DNA of 64,000 nucleotides from Vandiemenella viatica (Eukaryota > Arthropoda > Insecta > Orthoptera > Morabidae), in contig JARYHS010008074.1 of assembly GCA_031002005.1 (NCBI GenBank), positions 345,054,932 through 345,118,931 on the forward strand, given 5' to 3'. Numbering within the stretch: position 1 is the stretch's first letter; the number at the start of each line of letters is the position of its first letter. The notes below the pieces were generated by a model, which was given only the letters and a program-made list of their open reading frames with translations, searched no databases and had not been told where the DNA came from. Positions 43,325-55,254 of the stretch are shown piece after piece. Position numbers and translations under genes: made by a program.

Positions 43325-44216
43325 TCAGGAATTCATACATATGGAAATCATGTGGGGCACAGTCAGGCAACAATTGCAGACATTCAAACCGAATGTCTGT
43401 GATTGTCGCAACCACTGCACAAGCCATAGGGAGCCGTGGATTGTCATGTTGCAAATACACATATTGATAGCAATCCACAACGTTTTGTTCTAATGGCAGG
43501 CTGCAGATGATTTTTGAGGAGGTTTGTGTATGTGTTATTGGTAACAGTGGTCATTTGTGGTGTGTAGTGCTCCAAGAGGACGCCTCTTTCATCCCAAAAG
43601 AGGGTCAGATTAACCTTCCCCGTGGATGGCTGTGTTCGAAACTTCTTTGGTTTTGGTGATGTCGAATGGTGCCATTCTTTGCTCTCTCTTCATTTCAGGT
43701 TGATGGTAATTGATTCAAATTCATCTCCAGTGACGTTTTTGTGAAAGGAAGGCATCACCATTGGTTCAAGGCGCTGCAGAAGATTCACACACATCAACAC
43801 ACTGCTGCTTCAATTCTGGAGTCAGCTGCTATAACACCAATTGTGCAGACACCTTATGAAACCTGAGAGCATCATGCATGATGCGACGTGCTGAATCATG
43901 ACTAATGTCAACAGCTGTCACTATGTCATCCAATGTCACTCGACAATTTTCCAATATGATGTCTTCAACTGCTGCTGTGGTCTCAGGAGTCACGACATGA
44001 TGTGCCTAGCCCAGGCGCAGAGCATGAGCTACAGACATCACACCTTTTTTGAACTTCCTACACCATTCATACACTTGCTGCTGTGACAAACAGGCATCCC
44101 GATACTGTACTTTCATTGTGTAATAAACGTCTATAAGTTTTACCCCTTCACTTTGCAAAAAAACTTATAATCGAATGCTGTTCTTCTCTGGTGCACGATG
44201 ATAGTGGGGCGCTCAT
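43325..44216 (-). pseudogene. mariner-like transposase, degenerate
   Basis: Reading the complement from ATG at 44216: MSAPLSSCTREEQHSIISFF, GVKLIDVYYTMKVQYRDACL, QQVYEWCRKFKKGVMSV, VTPETTAAVEDIILENC, VTAVDISHDSARRIM, RFHKVSARWVL and, further, KRESKEWHHSTSPKPKKFRT, TLFWDERGVLLEHYTP, YLQHDNPRLPMACAVVATI and LPDCAPHDFHM. These are the helix-turn-helix and DDE blocks of SETMAR-like mariner transposases common in insects. There are several stops and frameshifts, and the first catalytic GDE segment is damaged. TIRs were not identified. Confidence 0.85.
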
Positions 44217-44483
44217 CTTTATACTGTTCTTGAACTGGTGCCTGCGCACCTTCCCTATGCTGCAACCTGTGGAGACATCCAGCACATTACTTCAATCAGG
44301 CATACCAACTTACAAACCACTGATTTGCACTTTAGATTTTATATTACCCTTTTACGGTTTTCATTTGGCTGTCCTGATACTAACTGTATACATAAAGTTT
44401 GTGTGAACAAATATTTCAGTACAGAAAATTTTGTTAAACAATGCTTTAATTTAAATTAGTAAATTTTTGGCACTTCTCTTGAA
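44217..44483. other. No recognised feature
   Basis: It should contain the 5' TIR of the mariner relic, but I could not pair it with a 3' TIR. Confidence 0.35.
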
Positions 44484-45645
44484 ATAGAAAATTTAATTGC
44501 AATGCAGCTCACGTCCCAGTGACAATTTCCGTACACATGCATTTTACCTCTTTCTTGTATCTCCTTACTTTTGCCCTCTATGAATGTTAATTTTAATTTA
44601 TTTCAGCATTTTTGGTAAATTATTCATCATTTCTCTACGTAATTTATTCCAATCTTGGATCCACTTACTTAAGAAAGAAAATTTTCCACTTTATAATCAT
44701 AATCAAATTTCAGTTTTTTGATAAGGTTTCTGTGACTTATCCGTCTAGTGCAGCTAAATAATTTAGCTGCACTAGACGGATAAGTCACAGAAACCTTATT
44801 ATTAAAGCAGCTAAGGAAAAAAGCCTGAATCTAAACATGTTCAGTTTTTTGATCTGTGTACCTAATAATTTGATTCTTCTTTAAATTTATTTTCATCCCA
44901 CATTGACCTACCCAGCTAGCTATCCTGTCCAGCTAAGCCTACAGCTGTTCAGAGTCTTCTGTCATTTTGCTCCTATTATTTGACGTCATCTGCAAACAAC
45001 CAAACTTCTGACTTTAAACCATTAATACAATCAATCATTAAAATAATAAACAACAATTGCCCCAATACACCCAATAAACTACCACTGTGGCACTTCCATT
45101 TCTTTTGATACTGCATTTCCTACCTTTACTTTTTGCTTTCTACATTTTAAGAATTTTTCTGCCCAGAAAATCACATTTTCATACACTCCAATGGTTTTTC
45201 GTATATTTCTACCATTTTATGGCTCATTCTGTCAAATCCATTAGAAAGATCCAGTACTACACAATCAATGTGTCTTCCCTTGTCCATTTCATCAGAAATA
45301 TAGCCCACTTATGGAGATTCACATAACTGTTCTTGCCTTAAGCCGTGTTGTCGATTTCAAAACAAGTTGTTTCCTTACAGATATTTCTGATGTTGTTGCA
45401 TATCAATCTTGCCATTAGTTTACTGACCACTGATGTCAAATTGATCAGCCTGAAATTTTCTACTCTATTTCTCAACCCTAATTTATGGGCATGTAGTACT
45501 ATCTTTAACTATCCAGACTCAATCAAAACAAAGTTTCAAGGTAAGGAACAACACTGAATTTTATCTTTAAGCCATCCACAATAATATTATCTACTCCAGC
45601 TCTTTCGTGCTCTTTTAGCTTTCTTATTCCCTTCACAATAGTTAA
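44484..45645 (-). pseudogene. LINE family B copy, strongly decayed
   Basis: The tail TTTAATTGCAATGCAGCTCA at 44492 is the reverse of the family B end. Complementary segments match the family B tail protein, the KKQKVNYEYK region, ADD-containing region near 44985 (CATCTGCAAACAACC), SKAFDR near 45230 and GRLN...NYRPISLTSV near 45440-45480. A short insertion with a perfect palindrome lies at 44723-44839. Confidence 0.7.
44723..44797. repeat. Perfect 75 bp palindrome in an insertion with 14 bp direct repeats
   Basis: AAGGTTTCTGTGACTTATCC continuing to GCAGCTAAAT forms a 37-base arm, one central A, then its exact complement. The surrounding 117-base insertion is bounded by TTCAGTTTTTTGAT at 44709-44722 and 44840-44853. 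After the palindrome there are 42 more bases (TTATTAAAGCAGCTAAGG...). No ORF. Origin unknown. Confidence 0.85.
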
Positions 45646-47100
45646 TTTAATTGTGATAGAGTGCAAGATATGATGGCAATTTCCCTACACACCCATTTTC
45701 CACACCTTTACTGTGCATGCATACCTTTACCCTCAACAAATTCCAACTTTAAATTCATTCAGAGGTTTTGGTAAATTATTCATCATTTCTGTTGGAAATC
45801 TATTCCAATCCCTGACCACTTTACTAACAAAAGAACATCTTCCAACATCTTTGTGCCTCAAAACTAGTGCCAGCTTGTGATCATGGTCATCTTTTTCCTT
45901 CCATGAACTACTCCTAATTCTTACCCCAATACCTTTCCATGCCTCATTACGAATATGCTCCTTCTATACCCCCATAACTCTCTACACCAGGGGTGGCCAA
46001 CCCAAATGATCTTGCGGGCCATTTTGGAAATGCATCATAACTCCGCGGACCGCATACAAAATCATATACCACCATATTACATTTAGACCCACTATACACA
46101 TCATTTTTGTTGAGTGAAAAATTGAAACATAATGAAGATATGGATGCACAAATAATGTATTTTTTTTTAATACTTTGGTTTTCACTACTTTGGCTATTAT
46201 TAAAAAAATATATTTTGTAAAAATGATGAATCTTGAAGGCCGCATGCAGCCCGCGGTTTGGCCACCCCTGCTCTACACCCTCCTCCTGTATTTCAATGAA
46301 TTCCATTCCAGTTCCTTTATATCGGTAATCTCCAGAGACAAATCTAACAGCCCTGCTTGGTACCCTCTCCAACTACTGTATTTGGTACCCAAAATGTGGG
46401 TCCCATACTACACCACCATATTCAAGCAATGGTCTGACAAAAGTTATGTAACCTAATTCCCATACTTCTCCGGTACATCCTCTCATCTCTTTCTCCAACA
46501 AGAGAAGGATTTTGAAACCTTTTCCTTCTACCTTTCCAATGTCTGCCCGGTTGATTATGTTGTCAAATATCATGTCAAGGTATTTACATTTAAAATCTTC
46601 AACAGTCAATTCTTTCCCCACCTTACAATTATAATCATCCTTTAGTATTTTATCTATATACCTAAGAAGTCAACTCTTATTTGCATTTATCTTCATCCCA
46701 TGTGGACCTACCCAGATAGATACTCTTTACAGATAACCCTGCAGCTGTTCACATTCTGCTGTTTTAATCCTATTATAGGGAATTTGCAAACAAACCTAAT
46801 CATCAACACAGTCATTCATTAGAACAATGAACAGCAATGGTTCCAATACACTACCCTGTGGCACTCCCATTTTCATTTCCACTTTTTTTATATACTAAAT
46901 TTCCTACTCTGACCTTTTGCTTTCTACCTTTTAAGAACTCTTCTATCCAGAAAATCACTTTTTCATCCACTCCAATATTTTTTACCTTTTTTACCACAAT
47001 TTATGTCTCACTCTGTCAAAAGCCCTTGAAAGATCAAGTGCTTAACTATCCCTTTGGCTTCCCTTGTCCATTTCATCTAAAGAAAAATTTCAAATTTTTT
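45646..47100 (-). pseudogene. LINE family B copy carrying an internal MITE
   Basis: Complement covers the 3' end (ATCACAATTAAATTAAC at 45646) up to the SKAFDR/HGFRQ region near 47060. It encodes ELTVEDFKCKYLDMIFDN, GYITFVRPLLEYGGVVWDPH and other blocks in broken frames. A hAT-type MITE is inserted at 45988-46270. From about 45926 on it is nearly identical to the copy at 62935-64000. Confidence 0.75.
45988..46270 (+). mobile_element. hAT-type MITE nested in LINE B, 8 bp TSD
   Basis: CAGGGGTGGCCAACCC and GGTTTGGCCACCCCTG (right end) are inverted. CTCTACAC is duplicated at 45980-45987 and 46271-46278. It is the same family as 22357-22662, in the other orientation. Confidence 0.85.
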
Positions 47101-47289
47101 AGTCTCCTCATTTCTAATTGTGTTGACAAGGGAGCCACATTTAGGATCTGTAGTCCCCTGCACTTTACCTGTCTCTCATCTCCCCTGCCACATCAAGATC
47201 ACATTTCCTTCTCAGTCTTTCCACTATGCCCACACCACTTCCTTTCAACACCATCCTGGTAACCATTGATGTCAAATCACTGTACACAC
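47101..47289. other. No confident feature
   Basis: Pyrimidine-rich stretch that could be the decayed 5' part of the family B copy. No clear match. Confidence 0.3.
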
Positions 47290-47475
47290 AAATTCCACAT
47301 TGCCATTAAAAGTAATGCATGGAAGGGTAGAAATCACCATGATTTGGGGAAACAATGGAAAACCCAAATCTGGATGCCCGGACGTGGATTCTAAACAGCG
47401 TCCTCCCGAATGCGAGGCCAGAGCGTTAACCACTCACCCACCACACTCGGTGGGGGAAACAAAGCTATATTTGAA
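47290..47475 (-). mobile_element. tRNA-derived SINE
   Basis: On the complement GGTGAGTGGTTAACGCTCTG is an A-box-like tRNA head, then CTCGCATTCGGGAGGACG and a worn B-box (GAATCCACGTCCGGGCATCC), then CAGATTTGGGTTTTCCATTG and TTTCCCCAAATCA. This head and body belong to a SINE type widespread in polyneopteran insects. The second copy is at 51390-51600. Confidence 0.65.
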
Positions 47476-50429
47476 AGATACTGTAGTTGTGTGGAATCAG
47501 TGATCATTAAATATGTTCAAAAAAGAATCCTTTGAACCAAACTAACTTTTATCTCACTTGTAAGAACCTGCAAACCTTTGCACTGTTATTTATTAATATC
47601 ATAATAAATAACTTCGTTTGTTGGCCAGTTATACTCATGAACTGGGAATAGTGGAAATAAATGTTTTTCTTGTATACTTATTTGAGTGTTTGATGTACTG
47701 CTGCTAACTCTAATACACTCTGAAAATAAAAAAGCTTGCAATATCTACAGATTTAAGCTACCTTGTCTGCTAACCTGGCAACTGAGTCATTTAAATAACC
47801 AAGTTCAAAGCTAATCCAATTTTAGGTATAGTAAAGAAATGTTTTGCTTAACATTTACTGAGCAACAACAAACAAGATATCACAGCAGGTACGATTACAG
47901 TCATTTAACAAGGTATAATAGTAGGAATAAGTTAATTCTGTTACTTAGAAAATAAAATTACAATTGCTGAAGCAGATGTTAAAAGCAAGTGGCATTAGCA
48001 AAAAGAGCCTTTTTGAAAAACTCAAATCTTTTAGTTATTGAACTAGAGCACAGTTGATTTTTTTTAACTGCATATATTTGGCACAGCACTTTAAGACAAT
48101 GAAGTGTGAACCTTATGAATAGAAGCAAGAAAGAAAATTTAAGCATTTGATATGTGGAATTGCTTAATTTTTTAATGGAAGGAACAGCTTGTAATAATAT
48201 CTATCACCTTGCCAAAATTGTTCAGAAGGTGTCCTGTTAGGGATAAACTATACAGTAAATAACTTTGTGAACGTTTTCTGGACAGTAAAGTACCTTTTAA
48301 CTTTATTCAAGAAAGATGTAAGGATGCAGTTGAAGTCATTTTCAAGTGTCACGGATTTGGCTACATCCATTCTCACCAATAGATCTCACCACAACAATAA
48401 TTTTAAAGTGTATTCCTTAGGCTTATAAAAATTTAGTTTAAAAGTTATTACAATTTCAGTAATGTGAAAGATCGTGTGGTTATGTGGTAGGAAATTGACA
48501 GATTTGGAATTGCTAATTAATGCAGCAAGCTGCATCAGACCTTTTGTAATAAGCTGCAGTCAGCACCCATAAGAACGTCCTGAGAATAAATTTGGCTAAT
48601 TAGACAAATTGTATATATGATTTTTAATCAAGTAAAAAATTAAAATCTAGGAGACATAAGAATAAAATTAAAATCTAAGAGACAAAAGAATAAAATTAAT
48701 TTCAGGGGTAGATAAAATCAAGTAGGTTAAAATCAGGCTACTGGTTCCATATAAAGTTCAAGATTTCGACAAGAAAAATAAAATTTACTAAGGTATTGAT
48801 GGTTACACGCTAAAAATGACACAATAGAATTAATTTTTAAATGAGTAGAAACATCTTTGGAGAACAATTAAAATATTTAGAACAGTTTGTATAAAGATAA
48901 ATGGATTGATTGCAGCTCAAAGGATAAGGCGATTAATAAGATATTGAATTTCGAAATTTTAAGCCGACGTCAGAGTTCTAGATGAACTGATAAATAAAGG
49001 TTGGCCATCTTTAGATTTTGCGTCTTTCTCCATATTTTCACGGTGGAAGTTCATGGCTAGCAATGCCTCGGTAAGCCAGTCATTCATGACTTTTTGTGAG
49101 GAACAGTTTGCAGTATTATGTAGGGCCAGTCTTTTGCAATATTAAAATCTGGCAAAAGACTGGCCCTACATAATTAAAATAAGGCAAGTCCACGTACGGT
49201 GTGGGAAGCAATGCTTCTGTAAGGCGACATTTTTGTTAGTTTTGTAGTGCTGCACTGTAGGTCAGAACTTCAATCTGTAAGAACTGGAACAACTTCATCC
49301 TAGCTGTGGGGGAGTAGGATGAAAGCTTGCTGTGAATGTGTTTATCTTGTAATCTTCATAGCTGATTCGATGGTCCGATGTCTTATTCAAATTTAATCTC
49401 TGATACCGAGAACTGATAAGATGCTTTTAGCAGAATATAAACTTTTGAAATTGAAACTTGTGTCAAGTGTCGATCATTCAAGAATACCTTTCACTCTTAG
49501 GGTATGATCAACAGTGTGGCATACATAAAACTAAATCTAATTGGTACCAGAGGCACCGGTCACAACTCTTAGTTCGAGCAGTGCAGTGCTTAACTCCAAG
49601 CAATAGCTTGTTGTTTGTCAAGCTGAAGGGAAAAACTGAAGATCAAGGTTAGAATATATGAAGAGCAGATAGTTGAGGATCAATTATAAAGGGGATGTTG
49701 AGACGAAGAGGTTAGTTCAAGTTAGGAGAGAGAGAGAGGATTGCATCAAACCAATCAGAAGACAGGTCACAGAATAAAAGTGTCTCAATGCTGACATAAT
49801 AAGATATAGCACTGGGAATAAATGTAACATATACAAAGAATAAAAGCTATCTGTAATTTATCAGAGAGGCAAAATAGTTTAGTATCTCCAATATTAACTG
49901 GTTTCGCATATTTTCTGAGATGGCGTTACCAACTGATTTTAACACGAACTGAAACAATTTCAGCTTTATTACTTAATTTACTATATAAAAGAATTTCTAT
50001 ACCAGTTTTTGAAAAATGAAAGAATCAAGAACTGCGATAAGTACAGGGAAGATACTGGATGCAACAATAACTGGTTGATGACTGTTTGGAAATTATATAA
50101 GCATTGTAATAGTTAATTCCAATAATTGTGTCTAATACATTTATGGTTGAGTTGTTTAGTTTTAAAAAATTTAAATTTATCATTAATCTAAAGCATTTTT
50201 AAAATATATACGAATTCACACCCATGGATTCAACGTTTTACATGTTCTGTCAAATCGTAGAAGGGTTTAATTTATGGGTTTCAGATTTGAGTAATAATAT
50301 GAGGGTGGATCAAATATAAATGGGACTTTAAAAAAATATTTACCATTGCAAATTTCCCCAAAATTGTTTCAATTTACCTGCATTTCTACTTTTTTTTACA
50401 CAGCAGTAAGAATCACAAATATCTTTATT
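47476..50429. other. No gene seen apart from a hairpin
   Basis: About 3 kb of AT-rich sequence downstream of the glutathione synthetase 3' end. There are short local repeats (AAGAATAAAATTAAAATCTA near 48658) and the hairpin at 49115-49174. No coding frame worth listing. Confidence 0.4.
49115..49174. repeat. Perfect hairpin, 23 bp arms, 14-base loop
   Basis: ATTATGTAGGGCCAGTCTTT then TGC is followed after 14 bases by the exact complement. It lies in single-copy-looking sequence with no matching flanking duplication. Confidence 0.85.
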
Positions 50430-50691
50430 TTCTTCAAAGATTTTGAAACATTTATTACATGAATTTCAATATGTTTATTCATACACCATCAGTTGCTAGT
50501 AAGATAAATATGCATACAATAATCAGTCACTATCTCAAGAACAAACATTTGCTTAGTGAAAACACTAAAAAAAGGTTAAAAAAATATCTTCAGTGAGATG
50601 TACATCACACATTTTTTTCATAAAAAGTACAAATAATCTTTGTAACAGTATCAAAATAGTTCCAGAAACCGTCATACATATATAAATTATT
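50415..50691 (-). other. GSS: Glutathione synthetase 3' UTR with poly(A) signals
   Basis: Downstream of the stop on the minus strand, AATAAA-type signals occur as GAATAAACAT near 50479, GTAATAAATG near 50457 and AAAATAAAG near 50430. Any could end the mRNA. The end chosen here is after the last of these. Confidence 0.5.
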
Positions 50692-50821
50692 CTACAGGTC
50701 CACCAGGTATGGACTATCCAGGGCACCAAGACCAGCAGCAACACCTCCCTCATCAGCTGTACTTAGCTTTGTACGTAGCATGTGGCCCACCTGCTTGTTT
50801 AATATTATGGTATCAGCATCA
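50692..50821 (-). CDS. GSS: Glutathione synthetase, last coding exon
   Basis: Glutathione synthetase is a cytosolic ATP-grasp ligase joining gamma-glutamylcysteine and glycine with ATP to make glutathione. This exon follows CTTTTTAAG (acceptor) and completes the split glycine codon, then encodes DADTIILNKQVGHMLRTK and LSTADEGGVAAGLGALDSPY, LVDL, stop TAG at 50692. The conserved LRTK arginine and the GGVAAG loop are active-site parts in known eukaryotic enzymes, and the protein ends a few residues after the SPYLV that corresponds to the normal C-terminus. Phase and splice sites agree with the exon at 51649-51926. No damage is visible, so the gene is probably intact. Confidence 0.9.
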
Positions 50822-51648
50822 CTTAAAAAGAAAAGAAAAAAGGAACAGGTTAATATCGTAACAGACAAATCTCTAGTCCTAATAAATTATTAGTGAACTT
50901 AATCTACCTGAATAGAAATAAAATCTTTGAAGAAAAAAAAAAAAACTTTTTGAAATTTTCATGCTTAAGCTTATTGTCAGCAGCAAAAAATGAACAGAGA
51001 GCATCCTGTTAATTTCATGTTTTACTGCTGATGCATTGTTTAAGTATGAAAACTTCAAAATTGTTCCACATTTACATTTTCTGTTCCTGTGCCTTCTTGT
51101 TGTCTGCTAAATTGCGATGGTTTCTCAATTATTATTTATATACACTAATCAGTACCAACTGTTTACTGACAAATACAATGTTTTTTAATTTTTTTAAATT
51201 TTTTTTAAATGTTGATTTAATATTTACTCATAATAGTGTCATTAAAACTGGAACACAGTTTAATGATATTAATTTGTGAATGGAAATGAGCAATGGGTTT
51301 TATGAAGGAAACCACTTACAATTCTAGTGGAGAAATTTTTTAAAAGTCTAAAAAATATTTGCAAATGAAGTAATTTTATCCTTCTTTGGGCCTAACAGCT
51401 CATTACATCAATGTCATTTAGAGCAAGAAGAGGGGAAAGGTATGGGAAAGAATTAGGCCATGACCTTGTAGAAGGAAACATCCTAGTATTCACCTGGAGT
51501 GATTATGGGAAACCATAGAAAACTGAAATCAGGATGGCTAGACCAGGTGCTGAACCCATATCCTCCAGTTTTACTCACCTATCCATCATGCTCGGTGACA
51601 AAATTCAAAGAAATATAAATTTTAAAAAATATATGAATCTTTACTAAC
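50822..51648 (-). other. Glutathione synthetase intron (827 bp)
   Basis: It begins GTTAGTAAAG (donor) below 51649 and ends CTTTTTAAG before 50821. It contains a SINE in the gene's own orientation at about 51390-51600, placed within 60 bases of the donor, and otherwise AT-rich sequence. Confidence 0.8.
51390..51600 (-). mobile_element. tRNA-derived SINE in GSS intron
   Basis: Complement reads GGGTTCAGCACCTGGTCTAG then CCATCCTGATTTCAGTTTTC, TATGGTTTCCCATAATCACT, CCAGGTGAATACTAGGATG and CCTTCTACAAGGTCATGGCC. The order matches the body of the polyneopteran SINE also seen at 47290. The tRNA head is decayed. Confidence 0.65.
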
Positions 51649-51926
51649 CCAATTACAACACCAAATATTCCTAGTTCTGAAACAACATCCTTTGGTTCCA
51701 GTGGTCCAGTTTCACCAGGCCTAATCAGATAATTTTTCTGAACAGGAGGTGCAATTCGTTCCATCAAAATCCATGCAGTTCTTTCCTTAGAGTCCTTCAT
51801 GGATTCCAAGACCTCACGTATCTTCATACCATATACATTGTTTCCACCACCTTCCCGCTGAGGTTTCAAGACATATCGTTCAGGTTCTGCAATTGCCATT
51901 GCAACTGCTTTCTCACCATGGTCATC
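51649..51926 (-). CDS. GSS: Glutathione synthetase, penultimate coding exon
   Basis: The 278-base exon starts after ATTTGTTAAG and encodes DDHGEKAVAMAIAEPERYVL, KPQREGGGNNVYGMKIREVL, ESMKDSKERTAWILMERI and, later, SELGIFGVVI with a split Gly codon. KPQREGGGNN is the glycine-rich ATP-binding loop of eukaryotic glutathione synthetase, and ILMERI and SELGIFG are family hallmarks near the C-terminus. Together with the last exon, about 135 residues of the roughly 475 in the family are present. The earlier exons lie at higher coordinates and were not found among the transposons up to 64000, implying a long intron or a gap. Confidence 0.92.
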
Positions 51927-52588
51927 CTTAACAAATAAAACACATAATTTGTAACCTATATGATTCTATTGTAACCATAGTCAAATCTAATTTCTCTCAT
52001 ATTAGTTACAAGGGTTTACATGTATTTAATGGATTTTAATTACTTTTCACAGGTTCATTCTCTAACATTAAAAAATTACTTCCCTAAAGCAGAATAAAAT
52101 GGGTTTTCCTATTTTCAAATTTTTGCTCACATTCAGTAAGTAGCTTATTTACTAAGTTAAAGGTCCCAGTTTGGTGCCCCAAAAACAGCATACTTTACTT
52201 AAAAAATAAATTTAAAAAAAGTAGTAAATGCATTAATTTAATTCAACTTTTCAATTTTAACAGTTACTGTCAACAATTCTAGTGATATTTTACCTCAATA
52301 TAAATTTTATAAACTGTTCTAGGTCTAGTAAATTTTTATATAACTGGTTCTGAATTTTTTTTTTATGATTGTTATTATCGGTTAGTTATTAAACACTATT
52401 TGTCAAGTGGGCATCTCTATGATAAAGAAACTTCAACAGAGATTTTTAGCAAAAGCATAAATCGTTTTCCATTGAGTTAGGTTTTTTGTTTAAATAACAT
52501 AAAAATAAAAACTATAGTACAAATTATCCAATAAAAAATCTATTCGCTTCCAGAACTGCACTCTGATTCATGCCAAGAATTTGGAAAC
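51927..52588. other. Intronic AT-rich sequence, no feature
   Basis: Upstream intron of the glutathione synthetase gene by inference. No repeat matched. Confidence 0.4.
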
Positions 52589-54640
52589 TTGAATAAAGTC
52601 ACTCATTCATCTTCTTCTTCACCTAGAGCAGTTTCCAACCACCGGCTGGGTCTGCTGGAAACAGAAGCCTCTTCAGTGCTTCCTGTCCATCCATCATCTT
52701 TCTTCTTCCACTATCACCCAATTTCCTCCTCTTTCTTCCACACATGTTTTAACCCTTTACACCCATCAGTAGCTTGGGGTTCCTCTGAGCCTCTTCCCCT
52801 CCAGCCCCATGCCCAGCATTTTCCTTGGTATCTTCTCCTGTCCCCTCCTCTTTACATGCCCATGCCCATACCACTTCAAACTAGATTTCTCTATTTTCTA
52901 TTGTAGCAGTTCCTCCTGGACCATCTCCCTGATTCTCTCATTCATTATTCCGTCCTCTCTCTTTACTCCTACTCTACTCCTCTGAAATTTCATTTCCATA
53001 GCTAGTACTCTCTCCTTGTTCCTCTCCATCATCCAGAATTCCAATCCATATGTCAAAATTGGCACAAAGTAGGTTTTATAGATTGCCTCGTTCATTTGCG
53101 GAACATCCCTACTCCATATCAGACCTCTAATACTCTTAAAAACCCATCTTCACATCTTCCTCTTTCATCTATCTCCATCCTGTTTGCTCCATTTTCTTCA
53201 ATTCAGCTTCCAAAATATTTGAAACATTCCACTTTATTTAGTTGCACTCCTCCAACTGGTATGCCAATGTCTGTCCTGTTCTTCTTTCTTGTTGTGAACA
53301 CCACTTTCTTGCAGAGAACTACATGCCATATGCTGCAACTACTCCATCCCACACACCCAGCTGATCCTGCACCATTCTTTCATCTTCTCACCAAACTATT
53401 GGTCATCCACAAATAGCATTGCTTTCGTTCTTCCTTCCCCAATGTTCTACACCATCTTCTTCAATATTTCATCAATAACCACTATAAATGACACGGGTGA
53501 TAGGGAACATCCATGTTTCAGTCCATTTTTCAACTTTAATCACCCGGTCTTATCCCTTCCCACTTTGATGCAGCTCTTACTACCCTCATACGTATCTTTC
53601 ATTTTTTACACTATCTCCTTTACTGACATTTCTTTCATTACTTCCCCCACTCTATTTCAGCTGAGGCTGAGGTCTTTTCAATTTCCAGAAAGACCATCAC
53701 CAGATCCTTGGTACACTCATATTGGTTCTTATAGTTCTCTTGCTGCAAATATAAGATAAATTCTTCCTTGTCTAAATCCATACTGCTCTTCCCTAAGTTG
53801 CATTTCCACCGCTCTTCTTGTCTAGCTCTCCAAAACTTTGTCACAGTCTTGGCACAGTAACACATCAGGATAATGCCATGGTAGTTTTGCCAGATAATCC
53901 TGTCGCCTTTTTTGAATATGGGTATTATAACCCCTTTCCTCCAGTCATCTGGATTTCTTCCCTTGTTCCACACAACCTGCATCACTCTGTAAAGCCACAG
54001 TATGCCTACTACTTCAGCTTATATTGTCTCTCACTTCATTCACTCCATGCACATTACCTCCTTTCCTCCTCTCTACAGCGTCCTCCAATTCCTTCCATGT
54101 AATATCTTCATTTTCCTCTTGATACTGTTTTTTCTTCTTCTCTACCACATTTTTTATCACTGGGTCCTCTTACATTCAATAGATCCTCAAAATACTCCCT
54201 CCAGACTTCCTTCATCACTTCCTTCCCCTCCACTAAGTTGCCATCCTTATCCTTTACACTATCAGCTTCAGTTCTACTCTTCCTCCTACTTTTTATCTTC
54301 CATACCTTGTACTCTCCTCTTGTCCCCCTTCTTCATCACTGTATTGAGGTCCCCCCATTATAACACGATTGCTCCTGCCAAACTATTGCTGTAGATCATC
54401 TTCAATACTTTCCTGCTCCTGCTTAGTGCAACCTACTTGATGGGCATAAACTTGGATTAGCTTCATGTGCTTGTCCCAAGCTTTCACTTTAACCTTTACA
54501 ATCCTGTTATTTATTTCTATTACTTCTTCCTTTAAACCTTCCTTTATCACAAGTGTCACACCATTTCTTTTTCCCCTCATTATTTCCAGTCCAGTCCCTT
54601 CTGTAACTCCTTCACACCCTCTCCTCTCCATCTTGTCTCT
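52589..54640 (-). pseudogene. RTE-like LINE, degenerate
   Basis: Complement, 5' to 3': RNGVTLVIKEGLKEEVIEIN, VKAWDKHMKLIQVYAHQVG (endonuclease, near 54440-54570); VVWNKGRNPDDWRKGVIIPI, FKKGDR, NYHGIIL (RT fingers, near 53880-53985); AEIEWGK region; AIYKTYFVPILTYGLEFW (after RT, near 53040); WYGHGHVKR and RTPSY-like text near 52850. This order and the 'W.GH..R' tail are typical of RTE-group or related LINEs that lack ORF1. Many stops and shifts make it inactive. Exact clade uncertain. It lies within the presumed GSS upstream intron. Confidence 0.65.
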
Positions 54641-54734
54641 GCTAGTCTTCGTATCTCGTCATGCTGCCACGCACGATACCAACAATTTCAATTCTTGTAA
54701 TTCTTGCAACTGGAGTCCTCCCAGAAAGAAGCAG

Positions 54735-54790
54735 CATCTCTGAACTCAGAAGGTGGGAACTGGCTTACCAGAATAGTGTATTAGACAGCT
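54735..54790 (+). pseudogene. Penelope GIY-YIG tail relic
   Basis: SSELRRWELAYQNSVLD is the same sequence as the end of the GIY-YIG frame at 15690-15735. About 55 bases only. Confidence 0.5.
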
Positions 54791-55254
54791 GCTGGTCTTA
54801 ATTTAATATAATAATCAGTATTCTTCCTTCTTTTCCATCCATTTCCCATCTCCTCTAACTCTTCCCACATGAACCACTGCTCATCAGAGCTGTTAATACT
54901 TTCCGCCAACTCCTTCACATGTCCATGACTTGTTCCTGTAATATATTTCCAATTTTTACAAGTCTCAGGTTTATGATTTTCAACTCCCATCCACACTGTT
55001 TGCCTTGTCGAATTTCCCCCCACCACAAACTGCTGACCAACAGTCAGCACTTTCAGTTAGCTGCCAGCCTCAACCAGACTCACTCAATTATTGAAGAATG
55101 GATATAAGACTGAAAATTTCAATGCTCAATATGTGTAAGCTGAATTGCTGCCAATCACCCAACACATGGGAATTTTTGCCAATGATTTATTGTACAAACG
55201 TTCGATCTATAATTTGTCTCTTCATTCTGGTTTACAATAAACCAACATTAGAAA
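54791..55254. other. Unassigned, minus-strand open frame
   Basis: An 89-codon minus frame at 54781-55050 (QFVVGGNSTRQTVWMGVEN, WFMWEELEEMGNGWKRRK) reads like protein but no family was recognised. It could be the upstream part of the RTE-like element. Confidence 0.35.

Noticed and set aside
52589..54743. Multiple plus-strand proline/serine-rich frames
   Set aside because: They are the complement of a decayed RTE-like LINE on the minus strand.
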